Part shown: piece by piece, positions 48,413 through 57,612 of the stretch
Position numbering within the stretch: position 1 is the stretch's first letter
Layout of the letters: each line of letters opens with the position of its first letter
Assembly (NCBI RefSeq): GCF_029714285.1
Contig: NZ_CP121664.1
Span: forward strand, 248,001-312,000
Length of the DNA stretch: 64,000 nucleotides
Source of the DNA: Rhizobium sp. CB3090
GTDB taxonomy: Bacteria > Pseudomonadota > Alphaproteobacteria > Rhizobiales > Rhizobiaceae
Direction of reading: 5' to 3'
The notes under the pieces: model-generated
Told to the model about the DNA's origin: nothing
Seen by the model: only the letters and a program-made list of their open reading frames with translations
Database searches by the model: none
Program-made: the position numbers and the translations under genes

Positions 48413-49267
48413 TTAAGCCTGCGACACATTGTCGGCACAGATGTCGCAATCAGCCCTATCGCTTGTGGATGGGACAAACCATGTTGATGGCCCTCCGTTC
48501 TCGATAGCGGAAAGCGGGTAGGACCTGGTGCCCTTCGCGATGATCATATTGCAACCGGCATTCATAGTGATCCTCGCTGCCATCAACTTCGTCAGCATGC
48601 CACCTGAACTATGGCGAGAGTGGGAATGAGTGGCCATGGCCTCTATCCGGGGAGTAATTCGTTGCACCTTTGTGATCAGACGGGCCGACGGGTTGTTGTG
48701 CGGATCTTCCGTGAAGAGGCCATCTATATTGGAAAGCAGGATAAGAATGTCGGCCTGCAACAACTCTGCGACATGTGCCGCTAGCTGATCATTGTCGCCA
48801 ACACAGGTCTCGGTCGTTGCAGTCGTGTCGTTCTCATTGATGACGGGAAGGGCGCCAACTTGGAGGATTCGCCGAACCGTTGACCACATATTGATACGGC
48901 GATGTCGGTTGCGTAAATCTTCGCCGGTCAACAGCAACTGGCCGAGGCCAAACCCGAAACGTTTCAAGCTCCGTTCAAAGGCGAGCATGAGCCGAACCTG
49001 ACCAATCGCAGCAGCCGCTTTTCGCTCCTCGTTTTTCAGTGGACTGTCCGAATCATTGAAGTGGTAAGATCCCGCTGCGACTGCACCCGACGTCACGATG
49101 ATCACCTGCTGCCCACGCGCAAAAAATCGGACCACATCTTCTATCATCGTTTCCAGCCAAGGGCCACGAATGTGTCCGGTTTCTCCATCGGCAATCAGTG
49201 CAGAGCCAATCTTCACGACTATACGGTGAGCAGAAAGTAATTGCGCCGCGCTCGTCATTACCGTCAT
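48413..49267 (-). CDS. Glutamate-5-kinase-like amino-acid kinase without PUA domain
   Basis: 284 residues from ATG 49267 (MTVMTSAAQLLSAHRIVVKIGSALI); ATG 49330 would add 21 residues. It follows ProB: VKIGSALIADGETGHIRGPWLE, VIIVTSGAVAAGSYHFN, AAAAIGQVRLMLAFERSL, GQLLLTGEDLRNRHRRINMWSTVRRIL, LPVINENDTTATTE, GDNDQLAAHVAELLQADILILLSNIDGLFTEDP and HSHSRHSSGGMLTKLMAA. The PUA domain of ProB is missing, as in short forms. It phosphorylates a carboxylate, perhaps glutamate or an analogue. No proA gene is adjacent. Downstream of the second ATP-grasp gene (155 bp) on the same strand. Confidence 0.85.
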   Translation of the reverse strand: MTVMTSAAQLLSAHRIVVKIGSALIADGETGHIRGPWLETMIEDVVRFFARGQQVIIVTSGAVAAGSYHFNDSDSPLKNEERKAAAAIGQVRLMLAFERSLKRFGFGLGQLLLTGEDLRNRHRRINMWSTVRRILQVGALPVINENDTTATTETCVGDNDQLAAHVAELLQADILILLSNIDGLFTEDPHNNPSARLITKVQRITPRIEAMATHSHSRHSSGGMLTKLMAARITMNAGCNMIIAKGTRSYPLSAIENGGPSTWFVPSTSDRADCDICADNVSQA

Positions 49268-49421
49268 CAAATGTTGCTCCGTTCGAAATAAACCATATCT
49301 CTCCGATTTCTTCTGGCAAATTAACGACAAGCCGCTCGCAATTGCTCAAGATCGAAAATCGGCATCAGAGTCGATCAGCACCTTTCTTGCTCTTAATTGC
49401 ATGAATATCGACAGTGACGAT

Positions 49422-50711
49422 TTACCCCTTACCTCGAGATACTGAGCCTCTGGGGGAGTTTAACGACCCAGTTTGTTCATCTTGATCAAGGGTAGAAAAT
49501 GGCGTGATCGACCAACCGATTTGCTCGACCGCGTGCTGAAGTATAGCCTTCGTCTGCGCAAAACTGGGTGAAATTGCGATCACATGTCCTATGCGGTCTC
49601 GGTAGTCACCTTTTCGAACGATCGGTGTCTTAGGTTTAACATACAATTTGACCTCTAAGACACCCGGCACGGCAGCCGCTCGACTGTCGCCATTGATCCA
49701 ATCGAGGGTGCCATCACGATTAGGAAGTAGGAACCGCACGGCTGCAGTCTGCAGATAACTTCTGCGCAAGTCCGATTCCCCACCGGTAGCAAGTTTAATG
49801 TGCTCGGTGACAAGATCGACACCGTAAGCTAACTGAATCCGCCGAGGATACGTTCCACCCGCAATACGCGGATTGACTTCAATGACGACTGGGCCACGTT
49901 TTGTCCACCGCAATTCGATGTTCGTCGGCCCCCACCCAAGATGGAGAGCTTTCAGACAGCTTAGCGCCACATCGGAGATACGCTCGTGTTCGTCGTCAGT
50001 CAACGGGGCCGGAAAGATGCTCTCACGAAAGAGAAAATGTGGTGGAGGATCGAATTCAGCGGTACTAATCCCTATGACCTCATTTCCCATTGTGTCGGCT
50101 TCATAAAACGGGCCTTGTGCGAATTCTTCCACCAAGATCTTCGGTGAAGGCCGCCATGTGTGCTTGCCGCCCAACAGATTGGCCGTATGTTCGGCCAACT
50201 CATCGACGTTGCGGCACAGTCGGACACCGATGCTGCCGATTCCGCCGACCGCTGGCTTGACAACGACAGGCAGGCCAATTTCCGCGGCAGAGCTTTCAAC
50301 CTCCGCCCCGTTCGTGGCCAAGCGATAAGCAGGTATCGGAACGCCGGCCTCTGCGAGGAGGCGACGTTGAGTGAATTTGTCGCAGCATCGTTCGATTGAT
50401 ACTGGGTTCGGTCCCGGCAAATTGAAATGCTTACAGAGCTTGCCGACCGTCGCATAGTCCTTCTCCTCGGCGCTGGTAATGCCAACAATTTCATAGGCCT
50501 CACGCAACCGGGAGCATTCGTGGATCAACGCATCAAGATTGTCTGTATCGACCTGGAGTGCTTCGACGCTTCCCATCGCAAGATAGTCGTACTGAGCTGG
50601 ATCGGCCGACAGGGTAATTGGATGAAGGCCTACACTCTCGGCAGCTTGGACGTATTGCTGACCAGTACCGTGTCCGTTGCCTTCAACTAGGATGAGCGCT
50701 CTTCTTGCCAT
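49422..50711 (-). CDS. ATP-grasp carboxylate-amine ligase (copy 2)
   Basis: 429 residues from ATG 50711 (MARRALILVEGNGHGTG), with GGAGGG 10 bp upstream; the ATG at 50729 would overlap that ribosome site. Blocks parallel copy 1: ITLSADPAQYDYLAMG, FNLPGPNPVSIERCCDKFTQR, GLPVVVKPAVGGIGSIGVRL, VEEFAQGPFYEADTMGNE and ELRWTKRGPVVIEVNPRIAGG. The two copies are in opposite orientation, on either side of the IS3 element, and diverge mainly in the segment after VGIT and at the C-terminus. Two ligases could add two different amino groups to one scaffold. Confidence 0.88.
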   Translation of the reverse strand: MARRALILVEGNGHGTGQQYVQAAESVGLHPITLSADPAQYDYLAMGSVEALQVDTDNLDALIHECSRLREAYEIVGITSAEEKDYATVGKLCKHFNLPGPNPVSIERCCDKFTQRRLLAEAGVPIPAYRLATNGAEVESSAAEIGLPVVVKPAVGGIGSIGVRLCRNVDELAEHTANLLGGKHTWRPSPKILVEEFAQGPFYEADTMGNEVIGISTAEFDPPPHFLFRESIFPAPLTDDEHERISDVALSCLKALHLGWGPTNIELRWTKRGPVVIEVNPRIAGGTYPRRIQLAYGVDLVTEHIKLATGGESDLRRSYLQTAAVRFLLPNRDGTLDWINGDSRAAAVPGVLEVKLYVKPKTPIVRKGDYRDRIGHVIAISPSFAQTKAILQHAVEQIGWSITPFSTLDQDEQTGSLNSPRGSVSRGKG

Positions 50712-51007
50712 TGACTGCTGACCCTCCATTGCGTGATGTGCGGCGGCCCGAGTGTATCGGCATCAGGCTTGTCAGCCGCGTATGGCCTCAGACCTGCAGT
50801 GAACGTACCATTCTCAGCGAATTGGGGTCGTAAAGATCTTGTAAATTTTTAGCTGAATCTGGTGCCGTGTCTTGCAGCGTCCGCAAAAGGATGCAGCCGC
50901 TGAAGAGATGCGGACGGTTTCGATGCCAATCATACTATGGGAAACGCGTTACTCCGTTTTGGCGCGGGAAGCATTGTTCGGCTTAGTAATAGCGTTGCAT
51001 GTTTCCT

Positions 51008-51547
51008 CTAGGCCTGATAATGAGCTTGAGAACAATAATCCTCTCGGGATACCTCATAGTATTGAAATAGTTTTCCATTGTCGAAACGATCGTCAACATA
51101 GTGCAGCCCAAACTTTTCTGCCGCCCGCTCTGCCCGGGTATTGCCGTGCGCAATGAAACCAATTACCTTTTCTTTAGTTGAATTTTGTAAGGCGTGCGTG
51201 ATAGCAAAGCGCGCCGCCTCGGGTCCCAGGCCTCGTCCTGCGCCACTTTGGAAAAATGCATAAGCAAATTCAAGGTTAGCGGTATCCCCATACTCCAGCA
51301 GGCCACAGCGACCGATGAAAATCGGACTATCATTGACTTTTTCATAGACTATCCAGAAGCCGAAGCCGCTCTTGCTCCACTGAGCCAAGAACCGATCGAT
51401 CCACTTGTGCACGTCCGCCCTGGTCTGTGGCACGTTGTTAAAGATGGCGTTTTGAACCAGGGGATCGTTGTGCAACTTGTACAATTCCGCCCCATGTTGC
51501 GATTTTAGAGGGGTTAGGATCAAACGTTTGGTCTGACATGCGGTCAT
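51008..51547 (-). CDS. GNAT acetyltransferase, RimJ/RimL-like
   Basis: 179 residues from ATG 51547 with AGGA 8 bp upstream; ATG 51553 is adjacent. The fold is visible: TKRLILTPLKSQHGAELYKLHNDPLVQNAIF, then VHKWIDRFLAQWSKSGFGFWIVYEK, GRCGLLEYGDTANLEFAYAFFQSGAGRGLGPEAARFAI (acetyl-CoA loop) and [14 protein letters not shown]. The family acetylates amino groups of proteins, antibiotics or small metabolites. First gene of the probable minus-strand operon GNAT, ATP-grasp copy 2, glutamate-kinase-like; acetylation of the product or self-protection is possible (inference). Confidence 0.85.
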   Translation of the reverse strand: MTACQTKRLILTPLKSQHGAELYKLHNDPLVQNAIFNNVPQTRADVHKWIDRFLAQWSKSGFGFWIVYEKVNDSPIFIGRCGLLEYGDTANLEFAYAFFQSGAGRGLGPEAARFAITHALQNSTKEKVIGFIAHGNTRAERAAEKFGLHYVDDRFDNGKLFQYYEVSREDYCSQAHYQA

Positions 51548-51586
51548 CAACATTTTCCTGATCTGGCGAGGCTCCAGAGTGCTGCT

Positions 51587-51600
51587 TCAAATAGGATACC
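51587..51600 (-). promoter_or_regulatory. Possible sigma-54-type promoter for GNAT/ATP-grasp/kinase genes
   Basis: On the minus strand the sequence reads TGGTATCCTATTTGA: GG at 51600-51599, 10 bases, GA at 51588-51587. The -24 half is weak (GGTAT), and no perfect NifA element lies upstream, so this is tentative. Confidence 0.3.
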
Positions 51601-52522
51601 ACGAACTACTCTTACCGGCCGAGAACGATGTTCGCCTCCGTAGAGGATCCCGCTCGCACCTGTTACCAGCCATCCTTTCGCCCACTCCAATCTGGAGCCC
51701 GATCGAGTCGATCAGCTGTCTTCCGCACTCTTACATATGGTGGTCGGCTAGGTTAAGTCGCAGAACATTCGATTCATGCACAGACGATGGAGACCAGCTT
51801 GTTGATCTACTGAATCTGCTTGTTTCACATTATTAGTCGGCACAGATGCACGCACCTGCCAAGATCGGTAGGGTTCGGCGGCTGCTTGTAACAAGGAGCT
51901 GTCAAAAGCTCACGCGAATATCAACAGGACTGGCATCGTACTCAACTTTTCGTGCGCATGAACGCCGTCCCTCGTATATAGGCTCCGTAAAAAGGAGAAT
52001 GCCAGCCGAACCCGGTATAGCCGCGGAACAGCAGCGCGAAATTGCACGCGAAATCGTGTGCGGTTACAAACCAATGTCTTCCTATCAGCCAAAGTTCCTT
52101 TGTGACTGCTTTGCTAGCAAATGCGTGGGTGCAGGAGGATTCGCGCGGCGAAACGCGCTGGTCAACGATTTGTGCGTATGGCTGGGGGGAAATTGCGGCG
52201 GGCCGCGGAGGTGTTATTCGGCGATCGTGCAGACATCGTGTCTGAGGGCCGGCAGTGACTAAGAAGTTGCAACAAACTCTCTTTCCGAGGTAGCGGCCAT
52301 CATCTCATCAAATTAGGTGGCGAGCAAGCGGACCGCGCGTCCGGCCATATACGTCGTCTGGATCTGAAATTGAAACAATTGACTCATATATGCTTCATAT
52401 GTATCACATGATGCATATATGCGGCATAGAGCAGCGGCGTGGCAGCAAAAGTGGAGCCCACAAGTTCCGGGCGCGAGCGGTGTGCAGTCTACTCTGACAG
52501 TGACCAAAAATTAGAGGAACCA
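51601..52522. other. Long spacer with an AT-rich repeat region before the catabolic-looking genes
   Basis: About 920 bp with no gene I can support. Near its right end are two copies of CATATATGC (52385-52393 and 52414-52422, 29 bp apart) with further CATATG/CACATG palindromic pieces between them. These may be operator sites for the gene at 52523. Confidence 0.45.
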
Positions 52523-53569
52523 ATGACGAAGAATCTCATTACTCGCGTGCGTGCAAAGGGCGACGCCTTCTCAATCGGTTGTGCGCTCGGAAAGGCCAAT
52601 GCCACAAGCTTCCTTGAGTATCGGCTTGGCACGGAGCAATTTCGCGCTCTAGATGTTCGCTGGCGCGGATCGGAATATTTGAAGAATTTGGAAGCTGCAG
52701 CCCGCGCGGCATATCCACGCTACATGCGCGAAATCGAGGGGATTGCAGAAGGCGCCGGCAAGGATTTCGAGACCATCTTCCTATTGAATTGCCAGACCGA
52801 CCTGCAAATTCCAGAAGCAACCTCTGCGGCAAAAGCTATTGCCGGAATGGGCTGCACGACTGTTCTAATACCAGCGGAAGGCAATGGGCCGGCGGTTATC
52901 GCCCACAACGAAGATGGGGAACCCGAATCTCTCGGTGCCAATTTCTGGGTGGAGATTGTGCCCAATGAGGGGCCGGCGTGGAGCAGCTTTATGACCGCGG
53001 GCATGCTCCCGGGCGGCACCTTCGGACTGAACGAGACCGGCCTCGTCCAGACGATCAACGAGATCACCCCGAACGACCAAAAACCTGGCGTGCCCCGGCA
53101 AATTCTTTGCCGCGCCATTCTTGATGCAAAAAGCCTGGAGGAAGCCGTCGGTATTTTGAAGCGCGGCGACCGCTCCTGCGGATTCCATCACACGCTCGGC
53201 GATGCCAAGGCCCGCAAGGTACTCTCTGTCGAAGCGCCGGCCTCCGGCTGCGTCGTTGTAGAGGTTGCTGTGCCACGAGCGCATGCCAACCATTTGCTAT
53301 CCAGCGAGTTCAGTGAACTGAAGCAGACCATCGGTGCTTCCTCCCGCGACCGGCAAGCAGCGGCGGACCGTATGATTGCCGAAGGAGCGTTGGCGGGTGG
53401 AGCAGAAGCCGTGCTGTTCGATGAGACCACTCCAATTTTCAAAGATTGGAAAGACTCGCGGACGCTCGCAACGAGCATTTTCGAGCTTTTCCCAGACCGC
53501 ATCGAGTGGCGGATTCATGCTGCTCGTGACGAGCGAGATGCACTAAGCGGAACGATGCGTGTCGTCTAA
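52523..53569 (+). CDS. C45-family acyltransferase/amidohydrolase (penicillin acyltransferase-like Ntn hydrolase)
   Basis: 348 residues from ATG 52523, with AGAGGA upstream. The family is made as a precursor that cleaves itself before a cysteine; here the expected nucleophile is in GMGCTTVLIPAEGNGPAVIAHNED, the hallmark stretch. The N-terminal HTH-like part (RYMREIEGIAEGAGKDFETIFLLNCQTDL) and GLNETGLVQTINEI also match. Members hydrolyse or exchange acyl amides, including N-acyl amino acids. No signal peptide is evident, so cytoplasmic. First gene of the right-hand block and possibly involved in cleaving an imported amide. Confidence 0.85.
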   Translation: MTKNLITRVRAKGDAFSIGCALGKANATSFLEYRLGTEQFRALDVRWRGSEYLKNLEAAARAAYPRYMREIEGIAEGAGKDFETIFLLNCQTDLQIPEATSAAKAIAGMGCTTVLIPAEGNGPAVIAHNEDGEPESLGANFWVEIVPNEGPAWSSFMTAGMLPGGTFGLNETGLVQTINEITPNDQKPGVPRQILCRAILDAKSLEEAVGILKRGDRSCGFHHTLGDAKARKVLSVEAPASGCVVVEVAVPRAHANHLLSSEFSELKQTIGASSRDRQAAADRMIAEGALAGGAEAVLFDETTPIFKDWKDSRTLATSIFELFPDRIEWRIHAARDERDALSGTMRVV

Positions 53570-53859
53570 TGCGGCCCTATGATCGCCGAGCGGAACTCTG
53601 GCTTCGTTCGGCGATCGGCGATTATGGGGAGTAAGAAAAGGCTGGGCATCTCTTACTGGCTTCGCTGCTACAGCCAACACCTCGGCATTGATTGTATCGG
53701 CTCTGCTCTGTTGGCTGGTCGCTAAAACTATCGGCGATGGAGGACGCGACGATCAAACCGCGCTCCTATCATTGGGCGTTCTCATCGAGGCCGACGGGCG
53801 AAAACTTGACAAATCAACCCGGCCGCCGGGGCGGATCATATGAAAATGCAAGGAACGAT

Positions 53860-54354
53860 ATGAGCTACCATGTGAGAGACGATCAATATAAACGGCTCGT
53901 CGCATTCCACGAGCAGGCAAGCCGCTTGTCGGATTCCGAAGCCCTAATGGCATTGGCAGAGAAGGCTTTCCAGGACGAATTTGGCCATAAGCTTTTTACC
54001 CTTCTCAAGGTTGATCGAGCCGCTGGCGTTTTGCGTCGCATATACTCGACCGACCTCAATTACAGTCCCGTCGGCGGAACGAAGCCCCTCGCAGATGACG
54101 AGTGGAGTAAGCGTGTCGGCACGGGTCGACACTTTCTGGGCAGAGACAGCGCGGACATGGAGCGCTACTTCCTCGATCATAAGACTTTGATTGAAATGGG
54201 CCTCCAAAGTGTGTTGAACACGGCCGTCATTTGGCGCAACGAGGTTATCGGCTGGATCAATCTATTGGATGCAGCTGAACATTATACAGTCGAAATGTGT
54301 GACCTTGCTGGTCTCTACAGCCAGTGCCTTGCACCCGCCTTTCTTAAGGAATGA
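53860..54354 (+). CDS. GAF-domain sensory protein
   Basis: 164 residues from ATG 53860 (MSYHVRDDQYKRLVAFHEQA) with AAGGAA upstream. The whole protein is a single GAF-like domain: ALMALAEKAFQDEFGHKLFTLLKVDRAAGVLRRIYST, LIEMGLQSVLNTAVIWRNEVIGWINLLDA and a closing helix YTVEMCDLAGLYSQCLAPAF. GAF domains bind small ligands. With no attached output domain it may act as a ligand-binding partner of a regulator. It is placed between the C45 gene and the first binding protein gene. Confidence 0.75.
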   Translation: MSYHVRDDQYKRLVAFHEQASRLSDSEALMALAEKAFQDEFGHKLFTLLKVDRAAGVLRRIYSTDLNYSPVGGTKPLADDEWSKRVGTGRHFLGRDSADMERYFLDHKTLIEMGLQSVLNTAVIWRNEVIGWINLLDAAEHYTVEMCDLAGLYSQCLAPAFLKE

Positions 54355-54658
54355 ATCAGGCGTCATTGTTGCGGAACGATGACTGGGCTTTTAAGCGATC
54401 GTCGAATGGCTCGGCCCCTAATCTCGAGCATGTTTCAATTGGACTTAACCTCGCAGGCGCAAGGTATGGCCGGCCAGAGCAAAGGCGTCGCGCCCTTTTC
54501 GTTTCGCTGCAATGCCGTAAGTAGGCCCCGCCGAGAAATATCCGGTTTCCTGCATCCCCGCTCAAAAACAGGCGGAAACCTGCATTGCATCAGCCATAGG
54601 CTGCATCAGGGGAGTCGCCTTGTGCCAATGAGCAAGGGCATCAACGGAGGGGAATGGA

Positions 54659-55765
54659 ATGAGTTTTCTGATCAATCGCAGGCGCTTTATTCAGGCCACC
54701 TCGTCCGCGATCGTGGTTGGGGCACTGTCCTCGGCCTCCGGCGGTGCGCAGGCGAAGTCTGCAGGCGAACTGCGCATCACCATGAGCGGCGGGAGTTGGG
54801 CCGAAGCCATAATCAAGGCCTATGTGAAGCCGTTTGAGGAGGAAACTGGCGTCAAGGTCACGCCGATCATGCAAGATATTCCTGGTGCGCAGATTTCACT
54901 TATGGTGAAAACCAACAATGTGGCGGTTGACGTCCACAACGTCAGTGCGCCCGGAACCCTGAGTCTCGCCGCGGGCGGTTATTTAGAGAAGATTGACTAC
55001 TCAAACTTCGATCAAAAGGAATTGAGCGCGGTCTTAGACTTTTGCAAAAATCCGTTCGGCTTCGGCAGCTATGTTTCTTCGCAACCGATGGTCTACAACA
55101 CCAACAAGTTCCCATCCGGCAAGCCGCGGCCTACCAATTGGGCGGAATACTGGGATGTAAAGACTTTCCCCGGGAGCCGTTCGCTCAGAAGCGGCACTTA
55201 TGGAACTGTAGGTCCTTGGGAGCAAGCTTTGCTCGCCGATGGCGTGGCCATGGACGCCCTTTACCCGATGGACATCGATCGAATTTTCGCCAGTCTGGAC
55301 AAGATCAAACCTCACATCCGCAAGTGGTGGACGAACGGAGCAGAGATACTTCAGATCATGCGCGATGACGTGGCGGAGATAGTGCAAGCCCCTGATGCGC
55401 GAGCGATCTCCCTGATTGATAGTGGCGCGCCGTTCGAGATCAATCGAAACCAGGCAATGCTCGGCTGGGACTACTGGACGATCGTAAAGGGCAGCCCCAA
55501 TCAGGAAGCAGCTCAGAAGTTCATCGCGTCGACTGTTCGCCCCGAGCGGCAGGTGGCTTTCGCGCAACTAGTCGCTCAATCGCCCAGCAACAGCAACGCC
55601 TATAAAATGATTCCGGAGCAAGCGGCGCGAAATCTCGCGACACACCCCGACTATAAAGCGACCAGCTTTCCCTTCAATGCGCAGTGGTACGCAGAGACGG
55701 GGTCGGACGGCATGACAAACATTCAGCGTTTGATCAACCGCTGGAACGAGTGGGTTCTTCGTTAA
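54659..55765 (+). CDS. ABC transporter periplasmic binding protein, PotD-like (copy 1)
   Basis: 368 residues. The N-terminus MSFLINRRRFIQATSSAIVVGALSSASGGAQA is a Tat-type signal (twin Arg, hydrophobic stretch, AQA cleavage). The mature part matches the polyamine/iron-type family 1 binding proteins: ELRITMSGGSWAEAIIKAYVKPFEEETGVKV, QPMVYNTNKFP, PTNWAEYWDVKTFPGSRSL, KWWTNGAEILQIMRDDVAEIVQ and YKMIPEQAARNLATHPDY. Clear paralogue of the protein at 59459-60562. Ligand probably cationic or amine-bearing; exact ligand unknown. Start ATG 54659 has GGAGGGGAA upstream. Confidence 0.9.
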   Translation: MSFLINRRRFIQATSSAIVVGALSSASGGAQAKSAGELRITMSGGSWAEAIIKAYVKPFEEETGVKVTPIMQDIPGAQISLMVKTNNVAVDVHNVSAPGTLSLAAGGYLEKIDYSNFDQKELSAVLDFCKNPFGFGSYVSSQPMVYNTNKFPSGKPRPTNWAEYWDVKTFPGSRSLRSGTYGTVGPWEQALLADGVAMDALYPMDIDRIFASLDKIKPHIRKWWTNGAEILQIMRDDVAEIVQAPDARAISLIDSGAPFEINRNQAMLGWDYWTIVKGSPNQEAAQKFIASTVRPERQVAFAQLVAQSPSNSNAYKMIPEQAARNLATHPDYKATSFPFNAQWYAETGSDGMTNIQRLINRWNEWVLR

Positions 55766-56001
55766 AATCTCCGAAAAGACGTCGTTACTTGATATCGCCA
55801 AGCAGGGCGTGGAGTTTTCTGCGGAACTCTGTCACTGACGGTGACCATTCGGGACTCGTTTCGCGCGTGCCAGAATGGTCCATCCGGCATCAACTGAGGC
55901 TGCTAAAACAGGCGCCGGCGACAAACGGTGACAAAGGTTCTTGCCGTTATTGTCGTGCGGCAATCCAGCACGCCCGCCGCAAAAAAATTGGAGCCTACAA
56001 A

Positions 56002-57222
56002 ATGAACCAAGGTTGTAGCTCGACGAGCACTCCGCAAAATGACACCCTCTCAGCCTCACATAAATCCACCGCGGGGGAGCAGATCCTAGCCAACGGTGAG
56101 GTTGTCGCGGCAAATCTGTTTGATCCCTCGCCGGAAAACGAGGCAGCGACCCTTCGGAACATCGATAAACTGAAGGGGATCGGTACCCGAAGTATTCAAG
56201 CCGACTCTGGCAAGTCGAAGCCGCTTGAACGGAGCGCGAAGTCGCTCGGCGAAGTCCGCTTTACCGTCAAGCGCAAGGACCATGATCTCGACAGCTATTT
56301 TGCCGAGTATCCGATCGCGAGGATGTTGGTTCTCAAGGACGGAAGCGTTGCATATGAAAGATACGGCCTGGGGAACACCGAGGAAACCCGATGGACCTCA
56401 ATGTCCATCGCCAAGTCGGTGACCTCCACGCTCATCGGTGCCGCAATAAAGGACGGGCTCATTCTGACCGTCCAGGATCCAGTGACGAAGTATCTCCCGG
56501 AGTTGAGGGACACTGTCTACAAGGAGAACACTCTCCAGCATCTCTTACAGATGAGCTCTGGTGTTAAGTGGGACGAATCGACCTACACCGTGAGCGGGGA
56601 TTCCGAGATTTCCCGATATTTTGCACCATTCAATAGTGGGCGGAGCAACGCGATGATGGACCTCATGAAGTCCATAGTCCGGATCGCGGCGCCCGGTGTC
56701 AGAGGTAATTACAATACCGGTGACTACTTTTTGCTGGCGAAAATACTATCCCGAGTAACACATAAGACGACGAGTGATTACCTGTCTGAGAAGATCTGGA
56801 AACCGGCCGGGATGGAAAGAGACGGCTTCTGGCTCCTCGATGCGCCCGATGGGCAGGAACTTGGAGGGACAAGCGCAACGTTGCGCGATTTCGGGCGGCT
56901 CGGTCAATTTATTCTGGACGAAGCGCCCCGGATAGTGCCCGACGGCTGGTTCAACGAGGCGACTGCTCCTGCGTTCGCATTGGATGATGACCTCTACTAT
57001 GGATATGGATGGAAGACGGGGCGTTCATCGGATTACAGTTCCCCGCACGCAATCCTGCCGTTTGGTCACGGCGGCCTCTACGGACAAAAGCTTCACATCG
57101 ACCCGACAAGAAAAATGGTAATTGTTCAATGGGGTGCATTTCCGCCGGTAGCCCCCGATAATGATTCCACCACGCCCTGGAATGCCATCCGGGAGGCTAT
57201 AACGCAGAAAATTGGCTGGTAG
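56002..57222 (+). CDS. Serine hydrolase of the beta-lactamase/6-aminohexanoate-dimer hydrolase type
   Basis: 406 residues from ATG 56002 (GGAG upstream). The S-x-x-K motif is in WTSMSIAKSVTSTLIG, the Tyr of the active site in RGNYNTGDYFLLAKIL, and GHGGLYGQ gives the third box. Other blocks are YERYGLGNTEETRW, VTKYLPELRDT and LLQMSSGVKWDES. This set is typical of NylB-like hydrolases, which cleave linear amides, and of related esterases. The N-terminal 75 residues are not conserved-looking and there is no signal peptide. Downstream of binding protein copy 1; it could hydrolyse the transported amide. Confidence 0.85.
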   Translation: MNQGCSSTSTPQNDTLSASHKSTAGEQILANGEVVAANLFDPSPENEAATLRNIDKLKGIGTRSIQADSGKSKPLERSAKSLGEVRFTVKRKDHDLDSYFAEYPIARMLVLKDGSVAYERYGLGNTEETRWTSMSIAKSVTSTLIGAAIKDGLILTVQDPVTKYLPELRDTVYKENTLQHLLQMSSGVKWDESTYTVSGDSEISRYFAPFNSGRSNAMMDLMKSIVRIAAPGVRGNYNTGDYFLLAKILSRVTHKTTSDYLSEKIWKPAGMERDGFWLLDAPDGQELGGTSATLRDFGRLGQFILDEAPRIVPDGWFNEATAPAFALDDDLYYGYGWKTGRSSDYSSPHAILPFGHGGLYGQKLHIDPTRKMVIVQWGAFPPVAPDNDSTTPWNAIREAITQKIGW

Positions 57223-57612
57223 CATGCGCTCGTTCGCAATTGCCTCGCCGCGGTTGGCGCGTCAGCGCTCTCGCCTTGCGGTCCATCCAGCAGCTTGTTC
57301 GGGCGTAGGTCATCGTTTCCGAAGCACGGCGTCATTGATCGTTGGTTCCGGATGCCGCGCTAGACGCTGGAGGTTTTTTGCATCTTCAGCGGATCGGATA
57401 TGAGCGGATCGGCGATTAACGACTACCTCAAGCGTCCGGTGCTGAGCGATCCAGCGAAAACGGCGACGCAAACATTCTTAATGGTCGCGTCACCGATCAG
57501 GTGGTACTTCAAAAGCCCGGAAGCCTTGACGGCCCATTTCCGTCCAAATGAGCCTTCGGCAGTTTGTTTCTCCTGGTTGTGTTACCGTTCACCTACCCAT
57601 GAAAAATCGATG
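57223..57612. other. Convergent spacer
   Basis: About 390 bp between the serine hydrolase and the M24 gene, which converge. No supported gene or clear terminator. Confidence 0.4.
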
